A DNA stretch of 64,000 bases from Pseudomonadales bacterium (GCA_024234815.1 JACKNO010000001.1:1550001-1614000); one strand, 5' to 3'. Positions 35,585 through 44,799 are shown, numbered from the stretch's first letter. The notes: generated from the letters alone by a model not told the origin. Numbers and translations: made by a program.

Positions 35585-36547
35585 TTAGTGGTCGCGGTGG
35601 ATCGACAGGTGGGTGATATTCTCGAGGGCTGTGCGCGATTTTCCGGCCGGAAGTTGCATCAGCAGTGCCAGCGCCCGGTCGTGGTACTGTTTGGCCTGTT
35701 CGCTGGCATAGGCAAGCGAGCCGCAGCGGCGCACTGCAGCCACGATGTCGTCTATGCGGCTGGCGTCTTTCTGTGCGATGGCGGTGCGAATCAGCTCCCG
35801 CTCCGTCTCGGTGCCCTCACGCATTGCGTGTATCAGCGGGAGCGTGGCTTTGCCTTCGGCGAGGTCGTCCCCGACATTCTTGCCCATGGCGACCGGATCA
35901 CCTTCATAGTCCAGCACATCATCCACTATCTGGAATGCGATGCCGAGGTTCAGGCCAAACCCATGCAGTGTCTGACGAGTCGATTCGTCCGCCGCGCTGA
36001 CAGTGGCCGCACCGTAACAGGCAGCCGCGAACAGAATGGCGGTCTTGCGGGTAATGACATCGAGATACTGGGTCTCGGTAGTGTCAGGCCGGCCGGCCCG
36101 CACCAGTTGCAGGACCTCACCCTCGGCGATGGTATTGGTGGTGTCGGCCATGTGGGCGAGGATATCCATGTCCGCCAGTTGCACCATCAGCTGGAAGGCA
36201 CGGGTATAAAGGAAGTCTCCAACCAGCACTGAAGGTGCGTTGCCGAACTCGGCGTTGGCCGTGGGCCGGCCCCGGCGCAACTCGGAGATATCGACCACAT
36301 CGTCGTGCAGCAGCGTCGCTGTGTGTATGAACTCTATGACGGCCGCGAATTTGATATGGGACGGGCTGCAATCCCCCAGTGCTGCAGCTGACAGCAGCAC
36401 CAGCAGGGGCCGCAGCCGCTTTCCGCCCGCGTCGACAATATAGTGCCCCACGTTCTCTACCATGGGTACGTCGGATTGTAGTTGTTCCACGATGAGCTGG
36501 TTGACTAACTCAAATTCCGTGGCGACGGTGGCACGTATCTGTTGCAT
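35585..36547 (-). CDS. ispB: Polyprenyl (octaprenyl) diphosphate synthase
   Basis: IspB makes the all-trans polyprenyl diphosphate side chain used for ubiquinone and menaquinone. The 320-residue protein has the first aspartate-rich motif LLHDDVVD (about residues 80-87), the second FQIVDDVLDY (about residues 206-215) and GGKRLRP near the N-terminus. It is divergent from rplU, the usual gammaproteobacterial arrangement. It is a likely source of the prenyl donor for the UbiA-type enzyme in the cytochrome locus (inference). Confidence 0.95.
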   Translation of the reverse strand: MQQIRATVATEFELVNQLIVEQLQSDVPMVENVGHYIVDAGGKRLRPLLVLLSAAALGDCSPSHIKFAAVIEFIHTATLLHDDVVDISELRRGRPTANAEFGNAPSVLVGDFLYTRAFQLMVQLADMDILAHMADTTNTIAEGEVLQLVRAGRPDTTETQYLDVITRKTAILFAAACYGAATVSAADESTRQTLHGFGLNLGIAFQIVDDVLDYEGDPVAMGKNVGDDLAEGKATLPLIHAMREGTETERELIRTAIAQKDASRIDDIVAAVRRCGSLAYASEQAKQYHDRALALLMQLPAGKSRTALENITHLSIHRDH

Positions 36548-36576
36548 GTCGGGGGCGGCTTGGTGAGTGCCCGCGC

Positions 36577-36605
36577 ATGCTAGGGTGCTGCCACCGAGCT
36601 GTCAA
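36577..36605 (-). promoter_or_regulatory. Sigma-70 promoter of ispB
   Basis: On the minus strand, -35 TTGACA (36605-36600), a 17-base spacer and -10 TAGCAT (36582-36577) place the transcription start about 25 bases before the ispB ATG. The match to consensus is very good. Confidence 0.8.
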
Positions 36606-36656
36606 GCAAGCCACCCCGGGCGGTATAAGTTATTGTTTTTAGAATATAATTAAGCC

Positions 36657-36685
36657 TTGCCGCGAGGCCTTGATTTGAGTAAAAT
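36657..36685 (+). promoter_or_regulatory. Candidate promoter of rplU-rpmA
   Basis: TTGCCG (36657-36662), a 17-base spacer and TAAAAT (36680-36685), about 134 bases before rplU. A separate TATAAT at 36645-36650 has no good -35 partner. The call is plausible but not firm. Confidence 0.5.
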
Positions 36686-36818
36686 CGCCGCCCTCTGACC
36701 CCTGCCGCGACTTCACTCGGCTGTGATCGGTGACAATCAACTGTTAGTGCCTGGCTCTGTCTCCTTGATTTCAAAGGATTTTTTCAACAGCGAGCAGGCT
36801 AACTCAACGGAGCAAACT

Positions 36819-37130
36819 ATGTACGCAGTAATCGAAAGCGGTGGCAAGCAGCACCGTGTCGTTGAAGGGGAGACCCTGAAACTGGAAAAAATTGAGGCCG
36901 CTACTGGCGAAACCGTCGAATTCGACAAGGTTTTGATGGTAGGTGGTGGTGATAGCATCAAGATCGGCACTCCTGTTGTTGCCGGTAGCAAGGTCACCGC
37001 TGAAGTAGTGGCTCACGGCCGCCACAAGAAGGTGAAGATCGTTAAGTTCAGCCGCCGCAAGCACTACCGGAGAGAAACTGGTCACCGGCAGTGGTTCACC
37101 GAGGTGAAAATCACCGGTATTACGGCGTAA
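36819..37130 (+). CDS. rplU: 50S ribosomal protein L21
   Basis: L21 binds 23S rRNA with L20. The open frame extends to 36723, but ATG 36819 gives the canonical MYAVIESGGKQHRVVEGE and 103 residues, the usual size. The C-terminal RRKHYRRETGHRQWFTEVKITGI is conserved. It forms the standard rplU-rpmA-obg group, divergent from ispB. Confidence 0.97.
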   Translation: MYAVIESGGKQHRVVEGETLKLEKIEAATGETVEFDKVLMVGGGDSIKIGTPVVAGSKVTAEVVAHGRHKKVKIVKFSRRKHYRRETGHRQWFTEVKITGITA

Positions 37131-37146
37131 CAGGAGGGTTTGAGCA

Positions 37147-37404
37147 ATGGCACACAAGAAAGCTGGTGGTAGTACTCGTAACGGACGCGATTCCGAAAGC
37201 AAACGGCTTGGCGTCAAGCGCTTCGGTGGTGAAACCGTCCAGGCGGGCAGCATCATTGTGCGCCAGCGTGGCACGCGTTTTCACGCTGGAGCAAATGTCG
37301 GTATCGGCAAGGATCATACCTTGTTCGCCACCGCTGATGGCAAGGTCGAATTCGTGACCAAGGGTCCGAACAGCCGCAAATTCGTCCAGATAGTGGGCGC
37401 CTGA
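37147..37404 (+). CDS. rpmA: 50S ribosomal protein L27
   Basis: L27 extends its N-terminus to the peptidyl-transferase centre. The 85-residue product starts MAHKKAGGSTRNGRDSESKR and has GQ/VRQRGTRFHAGANVGIGKDHTLFA, the family signature. It lies 16 bases after rplU, with CAGGAGGGTTTGAGCA as a strong ribosome binding site. An intrinsic terminator separates it from obg. Confidence 0.97.
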   Translation: MAHKKAGGSTRNGRDSESKRLGVKRFGGETVQAGSIIVRQRGTRFHAGANVGIGKDHTLFATADGKVEFVTKGPNSRKFVQIVGA

Positions 37405-37428
37405 GGCGCGGCAACAGCCGGGTAACGC

Positions 37429-37459
37429 AAAGCCTCGTCGATGGACGGGGCTTTTTTTT
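37429..37459 (+). terminator. Intrinsic terminator after rpmA
   Basis: AAAGCCTCGTC (37429-37439), loop GATG, GACGGGGCTTT (37444-37454), with one T-G pair, continuing as a run of T residues to 37459. It would separate rplU-rpmA from obg, or attenuate into it. Confidence 0.88.
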
Positions 37460-37497
37460 GCACGCCAACACGGGGCAGCACACACAACGGAACCCAG

Positions 37498-38706
37498 ATG
37501 AAATTTGTAGACGAGGCAAGTATCAAGGTTTTCGCCGGCAATGGCGGCAGTGGCTGCCTCAGTTTCCGGCGCGAGAAATACATCCCCAAGGGCGGCCCTG
37601 ACGGCGGCGACGGCGGTGATGGCGGCAGCGTCATCATGGAGGCCGATGGCGCGCTAAACACCATGGTGGATTTCCGCTTCCAGCGCGCCTATCGGGCCCA
37701 GAACGGCGAGTCCGGCCGCGGCCAGAACAAGACAGGCAAGAGCGGTGAAGACCTGGTGCTGCGCGTGCCTGTGGGCACCACCATCCTGGACGAGGATACC
37801 GGGGAGATGCTGGGGGACCTGTCGGTCCCCGGCCAGCGCCTGGTCGTTGCCCAGGGCGGATTTCACGGCCTCGGGAATACCCGATTCAAGTCCAGCACAA
37901 ACCGGGCGCCGCGCCAGACCACAAAAGGCAGTGAGGGTGAGCACCGGGATCTCAAGCTGGAGCTTAAGGTTCTGGCTGACGTGGGCCTTCTGGGCCTGCC
38001 CAACGCCGGTAAATCCACCTTTATACGGGCGGTCTCGTCCGCCACGCCCAAGGTCGCGGATTATCCCTTCACAACCCTGGTGCCCAACCTGGGAGTGGTG
38101 AAAGTAGAGGCCCATCGCAGCTTCGTGGTGGCAGACATCCCGGGGCTGATTGAAGGTGCCTCGGACGGTGCCGGACTGGGCATCCGCTTCCTGAAGCACC
38201 TTACGCGCAACCGTATTTTGCTGCACCTGGTGGATATGGCCCCGTTTGATGAAAGCGACCCCGCCGAGGCGGCGCTGGCCATTGTGCGCGAACTCGATCG
38301 CTTCAGTCCCACCCTGGCGGCGCGAGAGCGCTGGCTCGTGTTGAACAAGAGCGACCTGCTTGACTCCGCAACCTTCTCCGCCCGGCGCGAGGCGGTGTTG
38401 CGTGCACTGGCCTGGACGGGCCCTGTCTATGAAATATCCGCGATGACCGGTGAGGGCACCGGTCCTCTTTGTGGCGACATGATGCGCTACCTCGAAGAGC
38501 GGAGAAGCGCTGAACTGGAACAACCCGAACTGGCCGAAGCTGAGCGCGAGATGCAACTGGCTATGCAGGCGGAAGCGCGGCAGCGGGTCGAGGAATACCG
38601 TGCTCGCCAGCGCAAGCTGTCGCGGGGAGAGGATGAGGGCGACCAGGTCGACGATGACGACGATCTTGATGACGACTTCGACGTCGAGGTGGAGTATGTG
38701 CCCTAG
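37498..38706 (+). CDS. obg: GTPase Obg/CgtA
   Basis: Obg is a ribosome-associated GTPase in 50S assembly and stress control. The 402-residue protein has the glycine-rich Obg fold (GNGGSGCLSFRREKYIPKGGPDGGDGG, starting near residue 14). Its G domain includes GLPNAGKST (G1), DIPGLIEGA (G3) and NKSDLL (G4), and it ends in a very acidic tail (DDDDDLDDDFDVEVE). An upstream ATG at 37441 lies inside the terminator; ATG 37498 (MKFVDEASIKVFAG) is correct. proB follows after 12 bases. Confidence 0.96.
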   Translation: MKFVDEASIKVFAGNGGSGCLSFRREKYIPKGGPDGGDGGDGGSVIMEADGALNTMVDFRFQRAYRAQNGESGRGQNKTGKSGEDLVLRVPVGTTILDEDTGEMLGDLSVPGQRLVVAQGGFHGLGNTRFKSSTNRAPRQTTKGSEGEHRDLKLELKVLADVGLLGLPNAGKSTFIRAVSSATPKVADYPFTTLVPNLGVVKVEAHRSFVVADIPGLIEGASDGAGLGIRFLKHLTRNRILLHLVDMAPFDESDPAEAALAIVRELDRFSPTLAARERWLVLNKSDLLDSATFSARREAVLRALAWTGPVYEISAMTGEGTGPLCGDMMRYLEERRSAELEQPELAEAEREMQLAMQAEARQRVEEYRARQRKLSRGEDEGDQVDDDDDLDDDFDVEVEYVP

Positions 38707-38718
38707 CGGATTCTGTTC

Positions 38719-39840
38719 ATGACTGATCGCAGTGAGATCGCCGATGCCCGGCGCTGGGTAGTCAAGGTCGGTAGCGCGTTGCTGACGGACGACGGCCGCG
38801 GCCTCGACGCGGGGGTTATCGCGCAGCTGGTGGAACAGCTGGTGCGTCTACGCCAACGGGGTTGTGAGGTCGTGCTGGTGTCCAGTGGCGCGGTCGCTGC
38901 CGGTATCGTCAGGCTGGGCTGGTCCTCGCGACCGCACCTGTTGCACAAACTGCAGGCGGCCGCCGCGGTCGGGCAATCAGTGCTGGTGCAACATTACGAG
39001 AACGCCTTCAGGCAGCATGGGATCGCGACTGCCCAGATCCTGTTGGTGCACGATGATGTGACTGCCAGGGATCGTTACCTGAATGCGCGCGGCACCCTCA
39101 ATACCCTGCTGGAACTGGGTGTGGTGCCAGTGGTGAATGAAAATGACACGGTCGTCACCGATGAAATTCGCTTTGGCGACAACGATACGCTGGCCGCCCT
39201 GGTGGCTAACCTGATCGATGCCGATGCGTTGCTGCTCCTGACAGACCAGAAGGGTATGTACCGGGAAGACCCGCGCCTCAATCCGGATGCTGAACTGCTG
39301 TCCAGTTGTGACGTGCATGATCCGCTGCTGGATGGCATGGCGGGGGAGGGCGGTGTCCTGGGTCGCGGCGGGATGGTGACTAAACTGCGCGCGGCCCGGC
39401 TCGCGGCCCGTTCCGGTACGGAAACCATCATCGCCTCGGGTAGGGTAGATGATATCGTCGCCTCGGTATGCTGTGGCGCCGATGTCGGCACCTGGTTGCG
39501 CACCGGCAAACAGCCCCAGAACGCCCGCAAACAATGGCTGGCGGGCATGGTGCAGATCCAGGGCAGCCTGGAACTGGATGACGGCGCGGTGCAGGTGTTG
39601 CGGGAATCAGGCCGCAGTCTGCTGGCGGTCGGGGTGAAGGCCGTACAGGGCAATTTCACCCTCGGTGAGATGGTGTCCTGCCGCGACAGCAGCGGCCGGG
39701 AGATTGCCCGGGGCCTGGTCAACTACAACGCGGATGAAACGCGCCGGATCATGGGGCTACCGTCCCGGGAGATCGAGGGAGTACTGGGCTACCTGCGTGA
39801 CAAGGAGCTGATTCATCGCGACAACCTGGTGTTGTTTTAG
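38719..39840 (+). CDS. proB: Glutamate 5-kinase
   Basis: ProB phosphorylates glutamate in the first step of proline synthesis. The 373-residue protein has the amino-acid kinase domain (VVKVGSALLTDDGRGL, LVSSGAVAAG, VPVVNENDTVVTDEIRFGDND) and a C-terminal PUA domain from about residue 280 (GRSLLAVGVKAVQGNFTLGE). The ATG follows obg by 12 bases, suggesting one transcript. It is convergent with the aldehyde dehydrogenase. Confidence 0.96.
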   Translation: MTDRSEIADARRWVVKVGSALLTDDGRGLDAGVIAQLVEQLVRLRQRGCEVVLVSSGAVAAGIVRLGWSSRPHLLHKLQAAAAVGQSVLVQHYENAFRQHGIATAQILLVHDDVTARDRYLNARGTLNTLLELGVVPVVNENDTVVTDEIRFGDNDTLAALVANLIDADALLLLTDQKGMYREDPRLNPDAELLSSCDVHDPLLDGMAGEGGVLGRGGMVTKLRAARLAARSGTETIIASGRVDDIVASVCCGADVGTWLRTGKQPQNARKQWLAGMVQIQGSLELDDGAVQVLRESGRSLLAVGVKAVQGNFTLGEMVSCRDSSGREIARGLVNYNADETRRIMGLPSREIEGVLGYLRDKELIHRDNLVLF

Positions 39841-39849
39841 GCTGGGGCG

Positions 39850-41391
39850 CTAGCTCATCCAGCGTCCTATCGGTGTTTTCAGCCACAGGAAATCCATCAG
39901 TTTTTTCATGCCCTCGGCGTTTTTCGCACTGTATGGATAGGCGTTTTGCATCTTGCCGCCGAAGCGGTCGATAACGATTGGCATTTCGTGGCAGTAGCCG
40001 CGCATGCCCTTTTTGCCGTTGACCTGGCCCAGGCCCGAGTTTTTGCGACCACCAAAAGGAGCTGCGGGTATGCCGTAGCTCACCGCCATGTCATTGACGC
40101 TGCAACTGCCGGTATCGATGGCGGCTGCCAGCCGGTATCCCTTGTCCTTGTCCTGCGTCCAGACATTGCCGTTGAGGCCGAACTCGGAGTCATTCGCCAG
40201 GGCGACGGCTTCGCGTTCATCCGCGACTTTCTGGATGCATAATACGGGGCCGAAGGTCTCGTGCAGCATGATGTCCATGCTGTTGTCGACGCCTGTGATC
40301 ACCGTGGGTTCATAGTACAGGCCCGCCAGGTTCGGGTTGCGCCGACCGCCCATCAGGATATTCGCTCCCTTGGCCCTGGCGTCCTCCACGTGAGCTTCGA
40401 TGATAGCCATCTGGCGATCCCAGAAGACGGCGCCTATATCCTCGTCCCAGCCGTACTGCTGGCCCTGGCGCAGGTTTTTGCCCTTTTCCATTACCCTGCG
40501 CAGAAATTCGTCGTACACCTCGGCCACCACGTAGATACGCTCGGTGCCGCAGCAGTAGTGACCAGTGTTCATGCAAGAGCCCAGCCAGGCGCCGTCCGCT
40601 GCCCGGTCGAGGTCCGCGTCTGCGCAGACAATCATGGCGTCATTGCCGCCAAGTTCAAGGCTGCAGGGAATGAGCTGGCTCGCGCAGGCTTCGGCCACTT
40701 TGCGACCAGTCGCCACGCTGCCGGTGAATGAAACCTTGTCGACTCCGCCGCGCACGATGGCCGCACCGGTCTCGCCATCGCCGAGCAGCACCTGGAACAC
40801 GCCGTCGGGGAGGCCCGCTCTGGTGAAGATGGTTTCCGCCAGGTGCGCCGAGAATGGCGTCACTTCCGAGCCCTTGGCCACCACGGTATTTCCCGCCAGG
40901 ATTGCCTGTACAGCCTGGTTCATCACCAGCACAAAGGGGCCGTTCCAGGGGGTGATCAGGCCGATCACTCCCAGTGGCTTGTACAGCACACGCAACTGTT
41001 TCATCAGCCCCAACAGGCCGTGCACCCTGCGTTTGTGAGGCTTCAGAAACTTCTGCGCATTCTTCGCGTAGTAACACAGGGCATCCGCAACCGAAAAAAT
41101 CTCCATGCTCATGGCATCCGTGCGCGCCTTGCCGGTTTCCGCGACCACGGTATCTATGATCTCGTCCTGGGTCTCCAGCACGATCCGCAGGGCGCGCTGT
41201 ACGATGGCGGCGCGCTCCCGGATATCCGTAGCTGCCCAGGCCGGTTGTGCGGCTCGCGCCCTGGCGATAGCCGCTGTCACGTCCTCGGTGTTGGCGCAGA
41301 CCAGCTCACCGGTAAGCTCCATGGTCACGGGGCTGCGCAGTTGCAGGTGTCGGCGGGCATCGCTGGAGGCAATCGGTTCGTAGCTGGACAT
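39850..41391 (-). CDS. NAD(P)-dependent aldehyde dehydrogenase
   Basis: This cytoplasmic enzyme of the aldehyde dehydrogenase superfamily (513 residues) has GVIGLITPWNGPFVL, the cofactor region FTGSVATGRKVA, the general-base glutamate in LELGGND and the nucleophile in GHYCCGTERIYV, where two cysteines are adjacent. The substrate is not evident; succinate semialdehyde or an aromatic/aliphatic aldehyde are options. The frame is open to 41544, but ATG 41391 (MSSYEPIASSDARRH) has GGAGTACACC upstream. It is divergent from a ZIP transporter. Confidence 0.9.
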   Translation of the reverse strand: MSSYEPIASSDARRHLQLRSPVTMELTGELVCANTEDVTAAIARARAAQPAWAATDIRERAAIVQRALRIVLETQDEIIDTVVAETGKARTDAMSMEIFSVADALCYYAKNAQKFLKPHKRRVHGLLGLMKQLRVLYKPLGVIGLITPWNGPFVLVMNQAVQAILAGNTVVAKGSEVTPFSAHLAETIFTRAGLPDGVFQVLLGDGETGAAIVRGGVDKVSFTGSVATGRKVAEACASQLIPCSLELGGNDAMIVCADADLDRAADGAWLGSCMNTGHYCCGTERIYVVAEVYDEFLRRVMEKGKNLRQGQQYGWDEDIGAVFWDRQMAIIEAHVEDARAKGANILMGGRRNPNLAGLYYEPTVITGVDNSMDIMLHETFGPVLCIQKVADEREAVALANDSEFGLNGNVWTQDKDKGYRLAAAIDTGSCSVNDMAVSYGIPAAPFGGRKNSGLGQVNGKKGMRGYCHEMPIVIDRFGGKMQNAYPYSAKNAEGMKKLMDFLWLKTPIGRWMS

Positions 41392-41416
41392 GGTGTACTC
41401 CTGATAGGCTGTCCAC

Positions 41417-41445
41417 AAACTATTGTTCATTAGTTTTGCTGTCAA
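41417..41445 (-). promoter_or_regulatory. Candidate promoter of the aldehyde dehydrogenase gene
   Basis: On the minus strand, TTGACA (41445-41440), a 17-base spacer and TAGTTT (41422-41417), about 26 bases before the ATG at 41391. The -35 is perfect, the -10 only a partial match. Confidence 0.5.
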
Positions 41446-41480
41446 TGCCTGGCTATGGCCCCGCGCGAGCGGGGTATGAA

Positions 41481-41508
41481 TTACAAGACCGTATGACTGT
41501 GGGATAAT
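41481..41508 (+). promoter_or_regulatory. Candidate promoter of the ZIP transporter gene
   Basis: TTACAA (41481-41486), a 16-base spacer and GATAAT (41503-41508), about 35 bases before the ATG at 41543. No Zur-like palindrome was recognised beside it. Confidence 0.45.
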
Positions 41509-41542
41509 CGCGGCTCCGTGGCAATGACAACAAGAACGACAC

Positions 41543-42424
41543 ATGACCCTGGCTCCAACTCTACTACTGGTTCTCTACTGCACCGCCATCGCCGGGTTCT
41601 CGCTGGTTGGTGGCCTGCTGCCCAACTGGGTGAAGATGACCCATACCCGCACCCAGGTGATCATGAGCTTTGTGTCCGGGTTGATGCTGGGTGTGGCTTT
41701 CTACCATCTCCTGCCGCACAGTGTAGCGATGCTCGGGGGGGGCGGCTCGACCGACACAGCGGTGCGCTGGCTGATGCTGGGACTCATTACCATGTTGCTG
41801 TTGCTGCGCCTGTTCCACTTTCACCAACACGACTTCAGTCGCGAGGAGGAAGACCTCCACGACCACCACGATGGACACGATCACCACTCCCATCACGCCC
41901 ATGACAAGGCCAAGCCAGGCCCCGTGAACAGCATGAGCTGGCTGGGTATTGCCCTTGGCCTCGGGGTACATACACTGATCGATGGATTGGCCCTGGGCGC
42001 GGTGATGCAGGGAGAAATAGCCGATGGCGCAATGGGCCTGGTAGGGGTGGGTGTATTTCTGGCCATCCTGTTGCACAAGCCGCTGGACGCCCTGTCGATT
42101 ACCACCGTGATGGCCGCGGGCGGCTGGAGCCGTCGCTCGATAGCGATCAGCAACCTGTTGTTTGCGCTCATGTGTCCGCTCGGAGCGCTGCTGTTCTTTT
42201 TCGGAGTGGATTTCGTTGGTAACAGCAGGGATTACCTGGTGGCGGCGGCGCTGGCATTCTCCGCCGGCGCATTCATCTGTATAGCGCTCAGCGACCTCCT
42301 GCCGGAAGTGCATTTCCACAGCCACGACCGCGCAAAATTGACCGTGGCGTTTCTGCTGGGTATCGGGCTGGCTTTTGCTATAGGTGCGCTGGAACCCGCT
42401 AATTTCCATCTTCCCAACCCGTAA
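41543..42424 (+). CDS. ZIP family metal transporter
   Basis: ZIP proteins import zinc or other divalent metals. The 293-residue product has about eight hydrophobic segments and a long histidine/aspartate-rich loop (HDHHDGHDHHSHHAHD, around residues 110-130) after the third segment, typical of the family. TM4 and TM5 carry HTLIDGLALGAVM and LHKPLDALSITTVM, the metal-path motifs. It lies 17 bases before the methyltransferase-like gene. Whether it moves zinc, iron or manganese cannot be told. Confidence 0.88.
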   Translation: MTLAPTLLLVLYCTAIAGFSLVGGLLPNWVKMTHTRTQVIMSFVSGLMLGVAFYHLLPHSVAMLGGGGSTDTAVRWLMLGLITMLLLLRLFHFHQHDFSREEEDLHDHHDGHDHHSHHAHDKAKPGPVNSMSWLGIALGLGVHTLIDGLALGAVMQGEIADGAMGLVGVGVFLAILLHKPLDALSITTVMAAGGWSRRSIAISNLLFALMCPLGALLFFFGVDFVGNSRDYLVAAALAFSAGAFICIALSDLLPEVHFHSHDRAKLTVAFLLGIGLAFAIGALEPANFHLPNP

Positions 42425-42441
42425 ATTACCAGGGGCGCAAT

Positions 42442-42891
42442 ATGGTTAAGCGCGTGATTTATCCTCCGGTCTGGCTGTTGTTTGGGCTGATCGCGATATT
42501 CGCCTGCAATGAGTTGCATCCCGGCATCCGTTACACCGGCCTGGCGGCCCAGGTCGGTGGCGGAATCATCATTGTAGCGGGTCTTTTTCTGCTGGTGGCT
42601 GCCAACGGCCTGTTTGTGCGGGCGGGCACGGACGTTATCCCGTTTCGCGAGGTCAGCACCCTGGTGACCGATGGCGTTTACCGCTTTACACGCAACCCGA
42701 TGTACCTGGGTATGACGGCGGTGCTGCTGGGCTGCGCTGTCACGGTAGGCGCTGCCACGGCCTTGCCTGTACCCCTGATATTCGCAATCATCATCGAGGT
42801 CCGTTTTATACGTCCCGAAGAGCAGATGCTGCGGGACCTGTTTCCACAGGCGTATGCGGCCTACTGCAAAGAAGTGCGGCGCTGGCTGTAG
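42442..42891 (+). CDS. Isoprenylcysteine carboxyl methyltransferase-like membrane protein
   Basis: The 149-residue protein has about four membrane segments and the cofactor-binding region GVYRFTRNPMYLGMTAVLLG (about residues 74-93), with a C-terminal RPEEQMLRDLFPQAYAAYCKEVRRW. This is the ICMT/PEMT-like fold of small S-adenosylmethionine-dependent methyltransferases. In bacteria the substrate is usually unknown, as protein prenylation is absent. It is probably co-transcribed with the ZIP gene. Confidence 0.82.
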   Translation: MVKRVIYPPVWLLFGLIAIFACNELHPGIRYTGLAAQVGGGIIIVAGLFLLVAANGLFVRAGTDVIPFREVSTLVTDGVYRFTRNPMYLGMTAVLLGCAVTVGAATALPVPLIFAIIIEVRFIRPEEQMLRDLFPQAYAAYCKEVRRWL

Positions 42892-42987
42892 TAGTTCCAG
42901 ATACAAATAGTAAAAATAGCGGATACTGACGCACTATACTGTGCCCTGTAGTCTTCTTTTAATAAAACCATAGTGGAGGATGCGGCG

Positions 42988-44106
42988 ATGCTGCTAGGTG
43001 TACCCAAAGAAATAAAAACCCACGAATACCGTGTAGGTCTGACCACCGGCAGTGTGGTGGAGCTGGCGCATCACGGACACCAGATCATCGTGCAGAGCGG
43101 GGCGGGGGAAGGTATCGGCCTCAGTGATGACATGTATCGCCAGGCGGGGGCCGAGGTAGTGGCCAGCGCCGCCGAAGTGTTCGAGCGCGCCGAGATGATT
43201 GTGAAGGTCAAGGAGCCCCAGCCGGAGGAGTGCCGCATGCTGCGCGAGGGCCAGCTGTTGTTCACCTACCTGCACCTGGCTCCCGACCCAGGCCAGACGC
43301 GGGCGTTGCTGGATTCGGGTTGCATAGCGATCGCTTACGAGACGGTTACTGGCCCGAACAACACGCTGCCGCTACTATCGCCCATGAGTGAGGTGGCCGG
43401 CCGCATGTCCATACAGGCAGGAGCTCATTGCCTGGAAAAGGAGCAGGGTGGTTCCGGAATCCTGCTCGGCGGTGTGCCTGGCGTGGAAGCAGCTCGCGTA
43501 GTGGTGATCGGCGGCGGCGTGGTAGGAACCAACGCGGTGCGCATGGCGATGGGAATGGAAGCCCACGTGACCGTACTGGATCGCTCCTTACAGCGCCTGA
43601 AGGAACTGGACTTCCAGTTTGGTTGCATGCTGAACACGGTGTACTCCACCAGGGAGGCATTGGCTCGCTATGTCGCCAGCGCGGACCTGCTGATCGGTGC
43701 GGTACTCGTACCGGGCGCCGCGGCGCCCAAGCTGGTTGATCGCGAAATGCTGCGGACCATGAAACCGAACTCCGTGCTGGTGGACGTGGCTATAGACCAG
43801 GGCGGCTGTTTCGAAACCAGTCGGCCGACAACGCATGCCAACCCCACCTACGTGGAAGAGGGCATCATTCACTACTGCGTGGCCAATATGCCGGGCGCCG
43901 TGGCGCGAACCTCGACCTTTGCCCTGAATAACGCGACGCTGCCGTTTACACTGAGCCTGGCGAACAAGGGCTATCGTCAGGCACTGCTGGATGACCCGCA
44001 CCTGTGCGCGGGCCTGAATGTGCATCGGGGCAAACTCACCTACAAGGCAGTGGCGGATGATCTTGGCCTCGACTACCTCTCCGCGAAGGAGGCACTGGAA
44101 CGCTAG
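42988..44106 (+). CDS. ald: Alanine dehydrogenase
   Basis: Ald interconverts L-alanine and pyruvate plus ammonia with NAD. The 372-residue protein has MLLGVPKEIKTHEYRVGLTT at the N-terminus, the active-site lysine/histidine region MIVKVKEPQ and FTYLHLAPD, and the Rossmann motif VVIGGGVVGTNAVRMAMGM near residue 170. The frame is open to a GTG at 42973; ATG 42988 follows GTGGAGGATGCGGCG and is canonical. Upstream, CACTATACTGTG could hold a -10. Confidence 0.95.
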   Translation: MLLGVPKEIKTHEYRVGLTTGSVVELAHHGHQIIVQSGAGEGIGLSDDMYRQAGAEVVASAAEVFERAEMIVKVKEPQPEECRMLREGQLLFTYLHLAPDPGQTRALLDSGCIAIAYETVTGPNNTLPLLSPMSEVAGRMSIQAGAHCLEKEQGGSGILLGGVPGVEAARVVVIGGGVVGTNAVRMAMGMEAHVTVLDRSLQRLKELDFQFGCMLNTVYSTREALARYVASADLLIGAVLVPGAAAPKLVDREMLRTMKPNSVLVDVAIDQGGCFETSRPTTHANPTYVEEGIIHYCVANMPGAVARTSTFALNNATLPFTLSLANKGYRQALLDDPHLCAGLNVHRGKLTYKAVADDLGLDYLSAKEALER

Positions 44107-44208
44107 TATCCGCTGCGGCCTCCCCTTCTGGTGGACAGATGCCGGCTGATCAATTGAACCGAATACCGCTCGCAGGCGTATAGACTCCAGGGACAAACGG
44201 AGTAACAA

Positions 44209-44799
44209 ATGCGAAATTCAATTTTAGCGCTCGTGGCAGCGCTCTGGAGCGGAATGGTTATGGCCGGAAATATCGAAGAACCGAGTTGGCAGTTAGTGGA
44301 TAAGTTTGACGGTGTGGAGCTGCGCTACTACGAGCCAACTGTCCAGGCGAGGACGACCCTGTCGAGTAATAGCGAGACCTCGGTTGGCTTCGGGCGACTC
44401 GCGGGCTTCATCTTTGGTGGCAATAACAAGGGGCAGAAGATCGCGATGACCGCGCCCGTCGAGGAAACCCTGGGGGTGGATGCGCCGGTGATGGCCTTCA
44501 CGATGCCGGCGCAATACGCACTTTCCGACCTGCCGACTCCCAGGGATCCGCGTGTCCGCCTGGTGGAGGTCCCCGGAAAAACCGTGGCGGTTGTTCGCTT
44601 TTCGGGCTGGGCCACCGCATACAAAGTTGAAAGAATGAAAAGAAAGCTGCTCGACGGTTTGCGCAAAAACGGTATCGAGCCGACGGGCACGCCGGCACTG
44701 AACCAGTACAACCCGCCATGGACGTTGCCGTTTTTGCGGCGCAATGAAGTCACTGTAGAGGTCGAGGGGGCCGCACTCGCGGCCGTTACTGCCCGTTAG
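44209..44799 (+). CDS. SOUL family haem-binding protein
   Basis: SOUL/HBP proteins bind haem or other tetrapyrroles. The 196-residue product starts with a signal peptide (MRNSILALVAALWSGMVMA, cleaved near residue 19), so it is probably periplasmic. It has the family core WQLVDKFDGVELRYYEP, KIAMTAPVEE, FTMPAQYAL and the C-terminal YNPPWTLPFLRRNEV. A TTGAAC-N17-CGTATA pair at 44154-44182 may be its promoter. Its end overlaps the convergent rhodanese gene by 14 bases. Its place beside ferrochelatase and the cytochrome locus suggests a haem-handling role (inference). Confidence 0.85.
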   Translation: MRNSILALVAALWSGMVMAGNIEEPSWQLVDKFDGVELRYYEPTVQARTTLSSNSETSVGFGRLAGFIFGGNNKGQKIAMTAPVEETLGVDAPVMAFTMPAQYALSDLPTPRDPRVRLVEVPGKTVAVVRFSGWATAYKVERMKRKLLDGLRKNGIEPTGTPALNQYNPPWTLPFLRRNEVTVEVEGAALAAVTAR

